A stretch of 64,000 nt of DNA from Turicimonas muris (GCF_002221595.1 NZ_NHMP01000005.1:62001-126000); one strand, 5' to 3'. Counted from the stretch's first letter, positions 17,019-27,400 are shown. The notes: a model not told the origin generated them from the letters alone. Numbers and translations: made by a program.

Positions 17019-17957
17019 TCATTCTTCTAATCCGACTAACGCATTTGCAAATTGACGAGCATTAAACGGCTGCAAGTCATCAATTTTTTCTCCCACCCCA
17101 ATGAAATAAATCGGCAGAGGTTCTTTGCGCATATCCGCCAGAGCCAATAGCACACCCCCTTTAGCTGTTCCATCAAGCTTGGTAATAATTAGGCCCGTTA
17201 ATCCGGCTACGTCATCAAAACTTTTTGCCTGCATCAAGGCATTTTGACCGTTAGTTCCGTCCAAAACCAAGATAACTTCGTGAGGAGCTCCCTCCATGGC
17301 TTTACCTTGTACTCTTTTAATGCGGGAGAGTTCATTCATCAAATTGGTCTGCGTCGGCAGGCGTCCTGCAGTATCGACCATCACGACATCTGTTCCTCTT
17401 CTTTTCCCGGACGTAATAGCATCAAAAGCTACCGAAGCAGGATCTCCCTTTTCCTGAGCAATAACTTCTATCTGGTTTCTATCGCCCCATATTTCTAGCT
17501 GTTCTCTAGCCGCGGCTCTGAAAGTATCTCCAGCGGCAAGCAGAACCGTTTTCCTTTCATTGGCAAAAAATTTAGCTAATTTGCCGATGCTGGTGGTTTT
17601 TCCGGCTCCGTTAACCCCGCACATCATCCAGACCGTCGGGTGATGCGTTTCCAAATCCGGTGCTTTTTCGCAAATTTTTAATCTTTCTTCAATAACATCT
17701 CGGAGAGCTGTCTTTACTTCGTCTTGAGTCTTCAGACCCTTAAGTTTGATTTGATCTTTAAGCTGACTAATAATCTTGGCGCTCGTCTCTACGCCAACAT
17801 CAGAAGAGATTAGCTGAAATTCCAGCTCTTCCATGAATTCATCATCAACTACACCCCCGGAAAAAATTCCGATTAAATTGATTCGACTTTTAGAAAGACC
17901 GTTTTTTAACCGGGCAAACCAACCCGTTTTTTCTTTTTTTGTGTCCATGACTAACAA
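17019..17957 (-). CDS. ftsY: FtsY, signal recognition particle receptor
   Basis: The 312-residue SRP GTPase receptor delivers ribosome-nascent chains to the membrane. An NG domain makes up most of the protein: GVNGAGKTTSIGKLA (G1), DTFRAAAREQLEIW, DTAGRLPTQTNLMNEL (G3) and TKLDGTAKGG (G4). The acidic A domain found in E. coli is almost absent, as in many bacteria. It heads the reverse-strand group ftsY-ppx-ftsE-ftsX-rpoH-trmL and is divergent from rsmD. Confidence 0.95.
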   Translation of the reverse strand: MLVMDTKKEKTGWFARLKNGLSKSRINLIGIFSGGVVDDEFMEELEFQLISSDVGVETSAKIISQLKDQIKLKGLKTQDEVKTALRDVIEERLKICEKAPDLETHHPTVWMMCGVNGAGKTTSIGKLAKFFANERKTVLLAAGDTFRAAAREQLEIWGDRNQIEVIAQEKGDPASVAFDAITSGKRRGTDVVMVDTAGRLPTQTNLMNELSRIKRVQGKAMEGAPHEVILVLDGTNGQNALMQAKSFDDVAGLTGLIITKLDGTAKGGVLLALADMRKEPLPIYFIGVGEKIDDLQPFNARQFANALVGLEE

Positions 17958-18006
17958 TTATCAATTAAAGTTTAGGTACCACTAACTTGAGTAAGTTTAC
18001 ACATAC

Positions 18007-18588
18007 ATGAAACAAGGCGGAAAAATCAGGATTATTGGGGGCCTCTGGAAGAGAACTCCTCTTCCCGTTTTGGACTCAGAGGGTCTTCGGCCGACCGGCG
18101 ATAGACAACGTGAAACCATTTTTAACTGGCTAAATCACCTTTTTGGCGGCGAGTTCTCAGACAAGCGTTCTCTAGATATGTTTGCAGGTACCGGAGCGTT
18201 GTCTTTTGAAATGGCGAGCCGGGGCGCAGAAAACGCCGTGCTCCTTGAGAAAAACCGCGCCGCTGCAAAGCTTATTGAGCAAAGCAAAGAAAAGCTGAAT
18301 GCCGACAATATCCATGTTTTTTGCGATGACTCGTTAAAAGACTCCAAAGCAGAGGAGTTCGGCCCTTATGACATTATCTTTATCGACCCACCTTTTGCTC
18401 TCAATCTTCAGGAAAAAGCCATTCAGAAAGCCGTTCCGCTGCTAAATTTCTCTGGCCTGATCTATGTGGAGAGTCCGACGGAAATATCGGATGACTTTTT
18501 AGACTCTTTCGGCTTAACGGCAGTAAAAAGATCCAAGGGAGGAGCAAGCCACTTGCTCTTAGCCCAAAAAACAGAGAATAAAAAATGA
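18007..18588 (+). CDS. rsmD: RsmD, 16S rRNA (guanine(966)-N2)-methyltransferase
   Basis: A 193-residue SAM-dependent methyltransferase of the small ribosomal subunit. Seen motifs are [50 protein letters not shown] (SAM loop) and the catalytic IDPPF. It overlaps coaD by 4 bp, the conserved rsmD-coaD pair. Confidence 0.95.
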   Translation: MKQGGKIRIIGGLWKRTPLPVLDSEGLRPTGDRQRETIFNWLNHLFGGEFSDKRSLDMFAGTGALSFEMASRGAENAVLLEKNRAAAKLIEQSKEKLNADNIHVFCDDSLKDSKAEEFGPYDIIFIDPPFALNLQEKAIQKAVPLLNFSGLIYVESPTEISDDFLDSFGLTAVKRSKGGASHLLLAQKTENKK

Positions 18589-19097
18589 TTGCGACTTATC
18601 CCGGCACTTTCGATCCTGTTACCAAAGGTCATGAAGACCTTATCCGCAGAGCTTCCAAACTTTTTCCTCAGCTAATTGTGGCCGTTGCAGAAAGCCGGAA
18701 GAAAAACACTCTTTTTTCTCTAGCTGAACGCGTGGAACTGGTTAAAGCTGTTACTCAAGACCTGCCTAACGTCAAAGTTATTGGTTTTGATTATCTGCTG
18801 GTCGACCTTCTCAAGCAAAATCAGTCTTTATGCATCGTCCGAGGGGCCAGAGCGGTCAGCGATTTTGAATACGAATTTCAGATGGCAGGGATGAACCAGC
18901 TGCTCCTGCCGGAAGCTGAGACGATCTTTTTGACACCGTCCCCTGGCTATCAATTTGTCAGCGGTACTTTCGTTAGAGAAATTGCTCTTCTCGGAGGGGA
19001 CGTCAGCAAATTCGTCAGCTCTGTGGTGTTAGAGGCTTTTCAGAAAAAGCTCTCAAAAACTAGTCTAAATGCGCCGCTTGCTCAGGGCCCTCGCTAA
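18585..19097 (+). CDS. coaD: CoaD, phosphopantetheine adenylyltransferase
   Basis: The fourth step of coenzyme A synthesis. The 170-residue protein has the nucleotidyltransferase N-terminus [19 protein letters not shown] with the TxGH motif, the [19 protein letters not shown] segment, and [21 protein letters not shown]. Length is close to the usual 160. It is translationally coupled to rsmD. Confidence 0.96.
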   Translation: MIATYPGTFDPVTKGHEDLIRRASKLFPQLIVAVAESRKKNTLFSLAERVELVKAVTQDLPNVKVIGFDYLLVDLLKQNQSLCIVRGARAVSDFEYEFQMAGMNQLLLPEAETIFLTPSPGYQFVSGTFVREIALLGGDVSKFVSSVVLEAFQKKLSKTSLNAPLAQGPR

Positions 19098-19194
19098 AAC
19101 AAACTCTCCTTTCCATAAGGGTATTTACCTAAAACATCCTCCCAATTGCCAAGGTAGTTAACTCTTTCCTCCTCTTCTAAAATGAAGGGGTGAT

Positions 19195-19223
19195 ACTTGG
19201 TCTGGGGGTACCCAAAACCAAGT
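19195..19223. promoter_or_regulatory. Large dyad upstream of the Crp/Fnr-like gene
   Basis: ACTTGGT (19195-19201) pairs with ACCAAGT (19217-19223), with GGGTACCC (19206-19213) at the centre. It lies 33 bp before the regulator's start codon. An autoregulatory operator or a leader hairpin are both possible. Confidence 0.5.
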
Positions 19224-19255
19224 AATACGCATTGGATTTTTTGTGGGAGGCCGTG

Positions 19256-20116
19256 ATGAGTAATGTTTCGTGGGAGTGGCTCTCTGCAGTACAGCAGGGC
19301 CGACAATACGATCTTGATGCAAAAACGCCTGACTGTGCAGTTCCAATTGTTCCTTGGATTCATCCGCCGGTTCATCCCAAACTCCAGAATCTTATTGTCA
19401 GAATCGGTCGGAAAATCCAGTTATCCCGCCAAGACAAGCTCATTTCCTTAGACCGAAGTATCAGTCATCTTGCTCTCGTGACCAGCGGAGTTACAGCACG
19501 GAATTTCGGCAACCCAATCGTAGGAACTGAGAATGCTGCGGCTATCTCTCCTCCGGGCCATATTGCATTCGGTAATTTGAACTTTTTTACAGAACGGCCG
19601 GCTTTCGGGCATTATTTCGCTTTAACAAAAGCGGAAGTTGTCGTCTGTAATAAAGAACTTCTTCTTCCAGCCCTGAAAGCAGATCCCGAACTTTTTGTTC
19701 TGCTTGTTCGACATTTTGAATGCTGTGCACTATCAGACCGCATTGGTTTTGCGTTCATGGCGTTTGCGCCGGTCGAAGAGCGGCTGAAGGCTTTTGTTAT
19801 CAGTTGGGCCGTGCATTATGCAAAACTTTCGGGAAGAGACGGAAAACCGTGGCTAACAATGCCCGTACCCTTAACCCGAAGCAATCGCTGTCTTTTAGCA
19901 AACGCATCCTCTGTTTCAACAGATACTTATCTAAAACGGTGGAAAGACAACAGTGTTTGGATTCGAAATGGAGATTTCGTCTCTTGTCCAACCTCTTTCC
20001 TAGAAGAGACCTATAAATGGATGAGAAAGTCCGAAGAGCAGAGTGCATACTCTTACGCCCCTACACTTCTGGAACTCTTCCAGCATCTCCATGAAATCCG
20101 CTCTCCTCTCTACTGA
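19256..20116 (+). CDS. Crp/Fnr-family transcriptional regulator
   Basis: The 286-residue protein has an N-terminal cyclic-nucleotide-binding-like beta barrel (IQLSRQDKLISLDRSISHLALVTSG) and a long dimer helix around ALSDRIGFAFMAFAPVEERLKAFVISW. A C-terminal helix-turn-helix follows, around LTRSNRCLLANASSVSTDTYLKRW. No cysteine cluster typical of Fnr is visible at the N-terminus, so direct oxygen sensing by an Fe-S cluster is unlikely. A perfect GGGAGG lies 5 nt before ATG 19256, so the upstream in-frame ATG at 19232 is not used. It stands immediately before the flavoprotein/cytochrome/porin genes, which it may control. Confidence 0.8.
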   Translation: MSNVSWEWLSAVQQGRQYDLDAKTPDCAVPIVPWIHPPVHPKLQNLIVRIGRKIQLSRQDKLISLDRSISHLALVTSGVTARNFGNPIVGTENAAAISPPGHIAFGNLNFFTERPAFGHYFALTKAEVVVCNKELLLPALKADPELFVLLVRHFECCALSDRIGFAFMAFAPVEERLKAFVISWAVHYAKLSGRDGKPWLTMPVPLTRSNRCLLANASSVSTDTYLKRWKDNSVWIRNGDFVSCPTSFLEETYKWMRKSEEQSAYSYAPTLLELFQHLHEIRSPLY

Positions 20117-20144
20117 AGAGCCTTTCAAGCCGCCTTATTGAACT

Positions 20145-20181
20145 CAAAAGCCGTATCTTTCTGCCAAAGACTAGGCTTTTG
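20145..20181 (+). terminator. Weak terminator-like hairpin after the Crp/Fnr-like gene
   Basis: CAAAAGCC (20145-20152) pairs with GGCTTTTG (20174-20181), with a 21-nt loop. The T run is part of the stem, so efficiency is doubtful. Confidence 0.4.
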
Positions 20182-20265
20182 AACGCATGAGATCGTTTTT
20201 TTGGTGCAGTAATGTCTTGAATAGTTAGAGGTCAAGCCATTTCAGACCTTTTTACCTTTATTTCT

Positions 20266-20310
20266 CACGTAATCGTGTGACCTTTTATCACTATCTAGGG
20301 GAAACCCTAG
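20266..20310. promoter_or_regulatory. Two palindromes upstream of the flavoprotein gene
   Basis: CACG-taat-CGTG (20266-20277) and CTAGGG-gaaa-CCCTAG (20295-20310) are both perfect dyads, 18 bp apart, about 100-145 bp before the ATG at 20412. The GGG..CCC core resembles the GGGTACCC centre of the dyad in front of the Crp/Fnr-like gene. They are candidate operators for that regulator. Confidence 0.4.
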
Positions 20311-20411
20311 TATTTATCAACCAAAATACTTAGGTAGTTGGCAAAACGTCTGATTTCTAGAATTGTTACTAAAGATTCATCTCACAACCACTTAACACAA
20401 GGAAAACTATT

Positions 20412-21935
20412 ATGAATATCTCAAGACGTTCCTTCCTCCGCTCTTCCGCAGCGGCTTCCGTTGCCACTCTCGGCATGCTCGGCACAGCTCATGCTGAAAC
20501 CCTTCCGAAAGATGTTAAATGGGATGAGACTTGCTCTCTTCTCGTTATCGGAACAGGTTTTGCCGGCCTCGGGGCTGCACTCGAAAGTCATTATCTCGGA
20601 ATGAAGGACATCCTTGTTGTTGACAAAATGCCATCTGCAGGCGGTAACTCCATCATTAACGGCGGCGCTATAGCTGCAGCCGGAACCGACATGCAGGAAA
20701 AAGCAAATATCAAAGACAACGCTGACCTCCTCTATTCCGACATTCTGAAAGCCGGCGGCGGTATCGCCCATGCCAACCTAGCCAGAAGAATTGCCGACGA
20801 ATCCGTGTCCAACTACAAGTGGCTTCGCGACGAAATCGGTGTTAAGTTCAAAGCTGTTACATATCACGGCGGTCACTCCGTTCCCCGCAGCCATGCAGTT
20901 ATGGAAAACAACGGCTCCGGCTTCATCAATCCAATGCTTGCTAAATGCAAAGAGTTCGGCATCAAAGTTCAGCTACGCACTATCGTTGACGATCTTGTCG
21001 TTAACGACAAAGGCTGTGTTGTTGGTGTAAAGGCCCGCATCAACCATCGCTTCAACCGTCCAGAAAGCGGCAAGGTTGTATACATCCGTGCTACTAAGGG
21101 CGTTCTCATTGCTTCCGGCGGTTTCAGCCAGAACGTTAAGATGCGCACCAGCCACGATCCGCGCTTAACCGACGCCTTCACTTCCACTAACCATCCGGGT
21201 GCTACAGGCGAAATGATTCAAGAAGCTCAGCAAATTGGTGCCAACACTATTCATATGGACTGGATTCAGCTTGGTCCATGGACCTCCCCTGACGAATCCG
21301 GTTTCGGTTTAGCTCCTCTGGCTGTTGAATCCATGGTTGGCTACGGTCCGATGATCAACCCCAAGACAAGCAAGCGCTTCATCAAAGAAACCGGCAACCG
21401 AAAAGTTCGTGCTGACGCTATCGTTGCTATCGGTGCTCCTGCCATCATTTATACAAATGAACAAAACTTCATGAACAAAGTCGTTGGTAAAAACATGAAG
21501 CAGGAACAGTTCGAGGCGGCTCTGAAGAACGGAGTTATCCGCAAATTCGATAATTTGAAGTCTTTAGCTGAGTTCTACAAGCTTGACTATGCAACTCTCG
21601 AAAAAGAAAACGAAACTTTCAACGGCTACATGAAAGCCAAGAAAGATCCGGAATTCGATTGCATGTTCTTCAATGACGGTGTTCAAAACGTTAAAGGACC
21701 TTTCTACGCCATCAGACTTTGGCCGCGCGTTCACCACACCATGGGCGGTCTGGAAATCAATGAAAAGGCCCAAGTCCTCAATGTTAAGGGCGAACCAATC
21801 TCCGGCCTCTACGCCGCAGGTGAAGCTACAGGCGGCGTTCACGGAATGGTACGTCTCGGCACAGTTGCTGTGGCTGACTGCATCATCTTCGGCCGCATCG
21901 CTGCCAGAACTGCAAACGCATGGGGCGGCTGCTAA
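20412..21935 (+). CDS. Tat-exported FAD-dependent reductase (flavocytochrome c / fumarate reductase-like)
   Basis: The 507-residue periplasmic flavoprotein starts with a Tat signal (ISRRSFLRSSAAASV...AHA). The FAD-binding motif is LLVIGTGFAGLGAALES, followed by GGNSIINGGAIAAAGT. The capping domain and C-terminal FAD contacts (HHTMGGLEINEKAQVL, GLYAAGEATGGVHG) match the flavin subunit of Shewanella-type fumarate reductase and its relatives, which reduce fumarate, urocanate, methacrylate or similar enoates. The substrate cannot be fixed from sequence. The adjacent tetrahaem cytochrome (21993) should supply electrons. In Shewanella the haem domain is fused; here it is a separate gene. Confidence 0.88.
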   Translation: MNISRRSFLRSSAAASVATLGMLGTAHAETLPKDVKWDETCSLLVIGTGFAGLGAALESHYLGMKDILVVDKMPSAGGNSIINGGAIAAAGTDMQEKANIKDNADLLYSDILKAGGGIAHANLARRIADESVSNYKWLRDEIGVKFKAVTYHGGHSVPRSHAVMENNGSGFINPMLAKCKEFGIKVQLRTIVDDLVVNDKGCVVGVKARINHRFNRPESGKVVYIRATKGVLIASGGFSQNVKMRTSHDPRLTDAFTSTNHPGATGEMIQEAQQIGANTIHMDWIQLGPWTSPDESGFGLAPLAVESMVGYGPMINPKTSKRFIKETGNRKVRADAIVAIGAPAIIYTNEQNFMNKVVGKNMKQEQFEAALKNGVIRKFDNLKSLAEFYKLDYATLEKENETFNGYMKAKKDPEFDCMFFNDGVQNVKGPFYAIRLWPRVHHTMGGLEINEKAQVLNVKGEPISGLYAAGEATGGVHGMVRLGTVAVADCIIFGRIAARTANAWGGC

Positions 21936-21950
21936 TTAGCCATGTAATCA

Positions 21951-21974
21951 GTGAAGTGCCTCATGGCACTTCAC
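21951..21974 (+). other. Perfect hairpin between flavoprotein and cytochrome genes
   Basis: GTGAAGTGCC (21951-21960), loop TCAT, GGCACTTCAC (21965-21974): a 10-bp perfect stem without T tract, 18 bp before the cytochrome start. It probably sets the ratio of the two messages or protects the upstream one from 3' decay. Confidence 0.6.
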
Positions 21975-21992
21975 ACCTCGTCGGAGATTCTT

Positions 21993-22352
21993 GTGAAAAC
22001 CAAAAAACTATCTTCAATTTTATGGGCTTCTTTAGTTTGTTCCGTCGCTTTTGCTCTCTGCCAGCCTTCTTATGCTGCAGACGCCAAGATGGGAGCAGAC
22101 CGTCATATCGCCAAGGGATTAAATTGTCAGACTTGTCACGGCAGTGACATGAAAAATCCGCAATTTCCGGAAGAAGCCACCTGCGTGCAGTGTCATAACA
22201 AAGAAGCTTTAGCCGAAAAAACTAAAGATTTGCCGGGAGCCAATCCACATAAAGCTCCCCATAACGGAGACTGCATTAACTGCCATCTCCAACATGAACC
22301 AGCTGAAGACTACTGCGCTCAATGTCATAAATTTAACTTCAAAGTTAAATAA
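21993..22352 (+). CDS. Periplasmic tetrahaem cytochrome c, electron donor to the flavoprotein
   Basis: From GTG 21993 (GGAG 7 nt upstream) the protein is 119 residues with a Sec signal ending near PSYAADAK. Four CxxCH haem sites follow: CQTCH, CVQCH, CINCH and CAQCH. Extra histidines (DRHIAKG, GANPHKAPH, LQHEP) can serve as distal ligands. This matches the small tetrahaem domain of flavocytochrome c fumarate reductases. The ATG at 21951 opens the same frame but lies inside the hairpin and would spoil the signal peptide. Confidence 0.9.
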   Translation: MKTKKLSSILWASLVCSVAFALCQPSYAADAKMGADRHIAKGLNCQTCHGSDMKNPQFPEEATCVQCHNKEALAEKTKDLPGANPHKAPHNGDCINCHLQHEPAEDYCAQCHKFNFKVK

Positions 22353-22381
22353 CGAAAACAACCAATCAGAAGTGGAACATC

Positions 22382-23524
22382 ATGAAAAAATATAGCTCAC
22401 TACTCACCGCAGTCCTTGCATCCGCTTGCTCCCTCGCTTTTGCCTCTGACATCACTGTCTATGGCGTAGTCGACTCTTATGTTCAGGTATACAACGGCGG
22501 TAACGGTACCGTTGTGGACATTGGAAGCGGCGGTAAAGGCGGATCTCGTTGGGGCATCAAGGGAACCGAAGATCTCGGTAACGGCATCAAGGTATTTTTC
22601 CGCTTAGAGAACGGATTCTTGCTTGATGACGGCACAAATACTCCCGCCGGAAACGGTAACGGCTGGGCCTTTCAAAGAGAATCAGTTTTAGGCTTAACCA
22701 GCAATAGTTGGGGTACTTTCTCTTTCGGCCGCCAGTACACACTGAATTTCGGAGGTATTGCTCAGTTTGATGCTTTCGCCTGCAGCTTAGGAAGCACTAT
22801 CAACAACTTCATGTCTCCGGCTCCTTATCTTCCGAGCACCCATATCCCGGGCATTAATGGGGCATCTGGTGTTGATAACCTGACCAGACGCGACAATTCG
22901 TTTATATATGAATCTCCTAGTCTCGGCGGTCTAAAACTTTCCGCCATGGTGTCTCTAGGAGAACAGACCAAACTTAACGAAGAAACTTCCAATAAGCTCG
23001 GCAACTCCTATGCAGCACAAGCTGTATATCGCAAGGGTGCTTTTGGAATCGGATTTACCTACACCTATCAAAATATGGCAGGTAAAGCTCCCAATGATTT
23101 CCAAACCATTAACGCACATGAGTCTCTCTACAATGTCGGCGCCAGCTACGATTTTGGGTTCACAAAACTCTACGGCAACTTCGTCTTCCGCGACGGATCC
23201 AAGGCCTTGGATCGCAACGCCAATCCAAATATCGCAGTCTACAGCGTATCTACCAAAACACCTTTAGCAGGCGGTTACTTACTTAATGGCCTCGCCTTCC
23301 TGAGAAACAACACAACAGATCATGCCAACGCCTGGAACGTATCAGCCAGATACGACTATCCGTTGAGTAAACGTACAACTATTTACGGTGGTGCAGCCTA
23401 TATGCACAATGGTGCAAATGTTAATTACACCATCAATGGTGGCGGCGGATCTTCTTCAGCTCCCGCAACTAAAGTTGGGAAGAGTCCCTGGACTACTTTT
23501 ATCGGCTTGAACCACAACTTTTAA
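22382..23524 (+). CDS. Gram-negative general porin (Burkholderia type)
   Basis: A 380-residue outer-membrane beta barrel. A Sec signal (MKKYSSLLTAVLASACSLAFA) is followed by SDITVYGVVDSYVQVYNGG, the standard first strand of Porin_4 proteins, then SRWGIKGTEDLGNGIKVFFRLENGF and ending with the aromatic-terminated strand TFIGLNHNF. It follows the cytochrome gene by 29 bp, so it may carry the substrate of the periplasmic reductase across the outer membrane. Confidence 0.92.
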   Translation: MKKYSSLLTAVLASACSLAFASDITVYGVVDSYVQVYNGGNGTVVDIGSGGKGGSRWGIKGTEDLGNGIKVFFRLENGFLLDDGTNTPAGNGNGWAFQRESVLGLTSNSWGTFSFGRQYTLNFGGIAQFDAFACSLGSTINNFMSPAPYLPSTHIPGINGASGVDNLTRRDNSFIYESPSLGGLKLSAMVSLGEQTKLNEETSNKLGNSYAAQAVYRKGAFGIGFTYTYQNMAGKAPNDFQTINAHESLYNVGASYDFGFTKLYGNFVFRDGSKALDRNANPNIAVYSVSTKTPLAGGYLLNGLAFLRNNTTDHANAWNVSARYDYPLSKRTTIYGGAAYMHNGANVNYTINGGGGSSSAPATKVGKSPWTTFIGLNHNF

Positions 23525-23631
23525 TTAGCAACTACAGCTGAATTGGGAGGAAATGACGGAGAAGGATGGGAAAGTTGCACTCCATCTTTCGAATCCAGCT
23601 GCTAGCTTTTCCAATTGAAGAAAAATTCTTC

Positions 23632-23658
23632 GCCTGCACATCTGATGCGGGCTTTTTT
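23632..23658 (+). terminator. Terminator after the porin gene
   Basis: GCCTGCA (23632-23638) pairs with TGCGGGC (23646-23652, one mismatch) followed by six Ts. The rest of 23659-24012 holds one start-less open stretch of about 57 codons that I do not recognise; I see no gene in it. Confidence 0.75.
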
Positions 23659-24012
23659 CTTTTCCAAAACCGACTCTATTTCTCACCAGTTTTTCAACCT
23701 TACTAACAACCAAATACTTTCTTCGGAAGAAACGAATTTGCGGTTAGCGAGCTCAGCTATCGTGTACATACCACCGATATCACAATCCGAGCTCTTCTGT
23801 CCCAAGCCAGTTACTTGACTCTTAAGCGGACAAAACTTGGAACTGCTTTTTTAGGAATCCTTAATAGGCAATTTGAAACAGCTATGCATAAAGAAACTTT
23901 TTTCAATTAGTCACCTCAAAGAATCTTAGCTGGCGAATTCATCATTTGATCGCTCTAGGCCAATTCGGCGAAATGCTGGCATAAATTCCTATACACTGGT
24001 ACTTTTCAACTC

Positions 24013-24438
24013 TTAGAATTCGCCCGATGTGCCTTTAATTAGGTCAGCACAAACATCTGCCAGTTCTTTCCTAGCAACTAACACATCAGTGGCTGTCTGA
24101 CGACGCTTCGGACTCCAAATAGAATCCGGAAATGTTGCGTCATCTTCAAAGCGAGCTATCAAGTGCCAATGCAGATGAGGCACCATATTTCCGAGCTGAG
24201 CCCAATTAACCTTGATAGGCCTCATGTTCTCTAAAACGATTTCTTCTATCTTGCTTAAAGCCGAAATAATGCGCATTTGCGCTTCAGAGCTAAGCTCTGA
24301 CATTTCTTTAACGTGATCATTGGCAATCACACGGAAATATCCCGGATAATCCACATCATTGACTTGAATGATCCGGAATAAATCATTTTTTAGAAGTACT
24401 TTTTCTCCTGATGAAAAACAAAGAGGACAATTTGTCAT
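24013..24438 (-). CDS. HIT-family (histidine triad) protein
   Basis: A 141-residue nucleotide hydrolase or transferase of the HIT superfamily. The catalytic triad is HLHWHL near residue 104. CPLC near the N-terminus (residues 4-7) with the HIT His could form the zinc site found in several bacterial members. The 3' end of the large oxidoreductase gene overlaps its start by 4 bp, so it is the last gene of that unit. Confidence 0.88.
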   Translation of the reverse strand: MTNCPLCFSSGEKVLLKNDLFRIIQVNDVDYPGYFRVIANDHVKEMSELSSEAQMRIISALSKIEEIVLENMRPIKVNWAQLGNMVPHLHWHLIARFEDDATFPDSIWSPKRRQTATDVLVARKELADVCADLIKGTSGEF

Positions 24439-27400
24439 AGAAGCACCTTTTCAATAAGTCCGTCCTTCACTTCAGACAGGACCTTATGCATCCAATTCTT
24501 ACCGTGTTTGGCTTTCATCATTTCGACAATCAAGAATTCGCTGGTGGTCTTGACCGCATCTGAGTAACGGCTCATGCCTTGATAACATCCGGGGCAAGTT
24601 GTCAGAATCTTAACTTCACCGCGGAAGTCGCCTTTCTTCAGTTTGGCCGAAGCGCCTTTGAGACTTTCTTCTTTACTCTTGCGAACTTGGCTGGCAATAT
24701 CAGGACGTCCGATAGCAAAAGTTCCGCTTTCGCCGCAACACCTTTCAGAAAGTTCGATAGAAGAACCGTCAGCAGGCTTAAGAATCTGGTTAACAGTCTT
24801 AATAGGAACGCCTTCTTTCAACGGAGTATGGCATGGGTCGTGGTAAATGTAGCGCGTGTTTTTAGCACCGGCCAGTTCAATACCTTTTTCCTTCAAGAAG
24901 TCGTGAATGTCCATCACTCGGCAGCCCGGGAAGATACTTTCAAAGTTGTATTCTTTGAGTTGATGCAGACACGTACCGCAGCTGACCAACACGGTATTGA
25001 TATCCTTGTAGTTCAAAGTATTGGCAATACGGTGGAAAAGCACTCGGTTGCGGGTGACAATTTCTTCGCTCTTCTGCTTCATGCCGTTGCCGGCCTGCGG
25101 ATAGCCGCAGCATAAGTATCCCGGAGGAAGCACCGTTTGGATATCCAAATCATGGAGCATACCGATGACAGCTACGGAAACTTGCGAATACAGACGTTCA
25201 CTTCCGCATCCGGGGAAATAAAACACCGTTTCTTTTTCGTTCCTTTCCTTATTTCTAATAATCGGAACATATGTTGTTTCTTCAATGTCCAACAGCTTAC
25301 GGGAAGTTGTCGGAATCTCAACCTTCGGAAGCTTGCGGTTTACCAAATGAATAACTTCTTCCTTCAAAGTCGGCTTTCCGGTTGAGAATCCGGGGCGTCT
25401 AGCCGAAGGAGCCGCCGCCATCTTCAAGGTATCAGCCGCCATTCTTTGGGCCTTAAAACCATACTCAATTAAGCCCTTTCTAGCTGCACGAATAAGCATC
25501 GGCTTTTCAATCTCAAGGAACTTAAGACCGAAGTATTTCGCTGGGGATTTCTTCTCTTTATTCAGACGATGAAGCATGTCTCTCATCATCATCGTGACGT
25601 GCCCGAAATCAATCTTGACGGGACACGGCTTCTGACATTTTTGACAAATTGTGCAGTGGTCCGCTAAATCTGCGAACTCCACAAAGTGCTTCTGAGACAA
25701 GCCGCGGCGAGTCTGCTCTTCGTAGAGGAAAGCCTCAAGAAGCAGGGATACCGCAATAATCTTATTTCTCGGCGAGTACAGCAGATTGGCATCCGGTACG
25801 TGAGTAGTACAGACCGGTTTGCATTTACCGCAGCGCAAGCAAGTCTTGATTTCATCAGAAATTTGCTTGGCTTCGCTGTTTTGCATAATGATCGACTCAT
25901 GGCCAAGCAAATTAAAGCTGGGCGTGTAAGCCAAAGAAAGGTTGGCCTCCGGTCTGAGCTTGCCTTTGTTGAAATGACCTTGCGGATCAACTCTGTCTAA
26001 GTACTCATAGAACTGATCGAACTGTCCAGGTTCAACAAACTCAACTTTCGTCATGCCAATACCGTGCTCGCCGGAAATCGCTCCGCCGAGCTTCTTGGCC
26101 ACACCCATCACATAGACAACAGCTTCGTTAGCGATTCTGAGCATGTCGATGTCGTCGGAGTTCACCGGAATATTGGTATGAACATTACCGTCGCCTGCAT
26201 GCATATGCAGCGCAATGAATACGCGGCCTCGCAGAACCTTGTCGTGAATTTTCTTAATCTGCTCTCTGACTGCCTCGAAGCTGTCGCCGGCAAAAATGTT
26301 GTACAACGGCGCAACAACTTCTTTTTTCCAAGAGATGCGGAGTAAGTGGTTTTGGACAAGACCCAAAAGCGCAGGGTACTTATCCTGAGATTTAACTGAT
26401 TCATCGATGACTCGGCCGAGACTTTCAAGTGCGGCGACCGCTTCAGCTGAGTTTTCATCCAAATGATTAAGAACATACTGCCACTGGGATTTAACTTTAT
26501 CCAAAAGAGCAATTGCCGCAGGGATTCTTTCTTTCAGCAGTTCTTCCTTGCTCAGTCCCTGGGAAGACACTGCCAGCTTGCCTAAGGAGATTGGTCCGCG
26601 AAGATAAGCTTCAACGGCATCAATCATGTCTGTTTTATTCTGGATGGAACAACGAATATTAAAACGCTCACAAGCATCGGTGTACTCGCCAATTTTGTCC
26701 AACGGAATGACAACGTCTTCATTTAATTTAAAGGCGTTTGTGTGCTTGGAAATTGCTGAGGTCTTAGAGCGTTCTTGCCAGAATTGGTGGCGCGCTTCAG
26801 GAGTCTTAGCAATAAAGGTTTCACCGTTTCCCTCAAGAGAAATTTGTTTGATTTTCTCTACTTGACGGTCGATGGCCTCTTCATTGTCCCCAATGACATC
26901 ACCGACGATAACCATCTTCGGATACTCAGCGCGCACGCTCTTCGGAGCATAGTTAATCGCGTGAAGATAGCGGTCGTCCAAATGTTCCAATCCGGCGAGC
27001 ATCACACCCTCGGGATGAGAATCAAGCAGCTGAGAAATTGCATAAATAGCCGGACCGGCATTGCTGGCAGCCCCGTAGAACTCTAAACACAGAGTTTGGG
27101 TGAACGGGGGCATCTTGTACAAAACAAATTTCGCAGACGTAATAATGCCGTCGGTGCCTTCTTTCTGAAGTCCTGGAACACCACCGAGGAACTTGTTGGT
27201 AACGTCTTTTCCTAATCCTGGCTTTCTGATTGTGCTGCCGTCAATCTTAATATGCTCAGTACAGAGCACCTTCGCATTTTCAGGATCTTTCGTACCTTCT
27301 TTGTATACGACCTCGAATTCAACTTCTTTTTGTTTATGAATCTTGCCGAGGTTATGGTTAAGACGCGTGACTTCAATCCATTCGCCGTTTGGTCCAACCA

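Noticed and set aside
23659-24012. A start-less open stretch of about 57 codons on the plus strand (reads ..SYRVHTTDITIRALLSQ..)
   Set aside because: No start codon, no ribosome site and no family recognised; too short to call a gene remnant without a database search.
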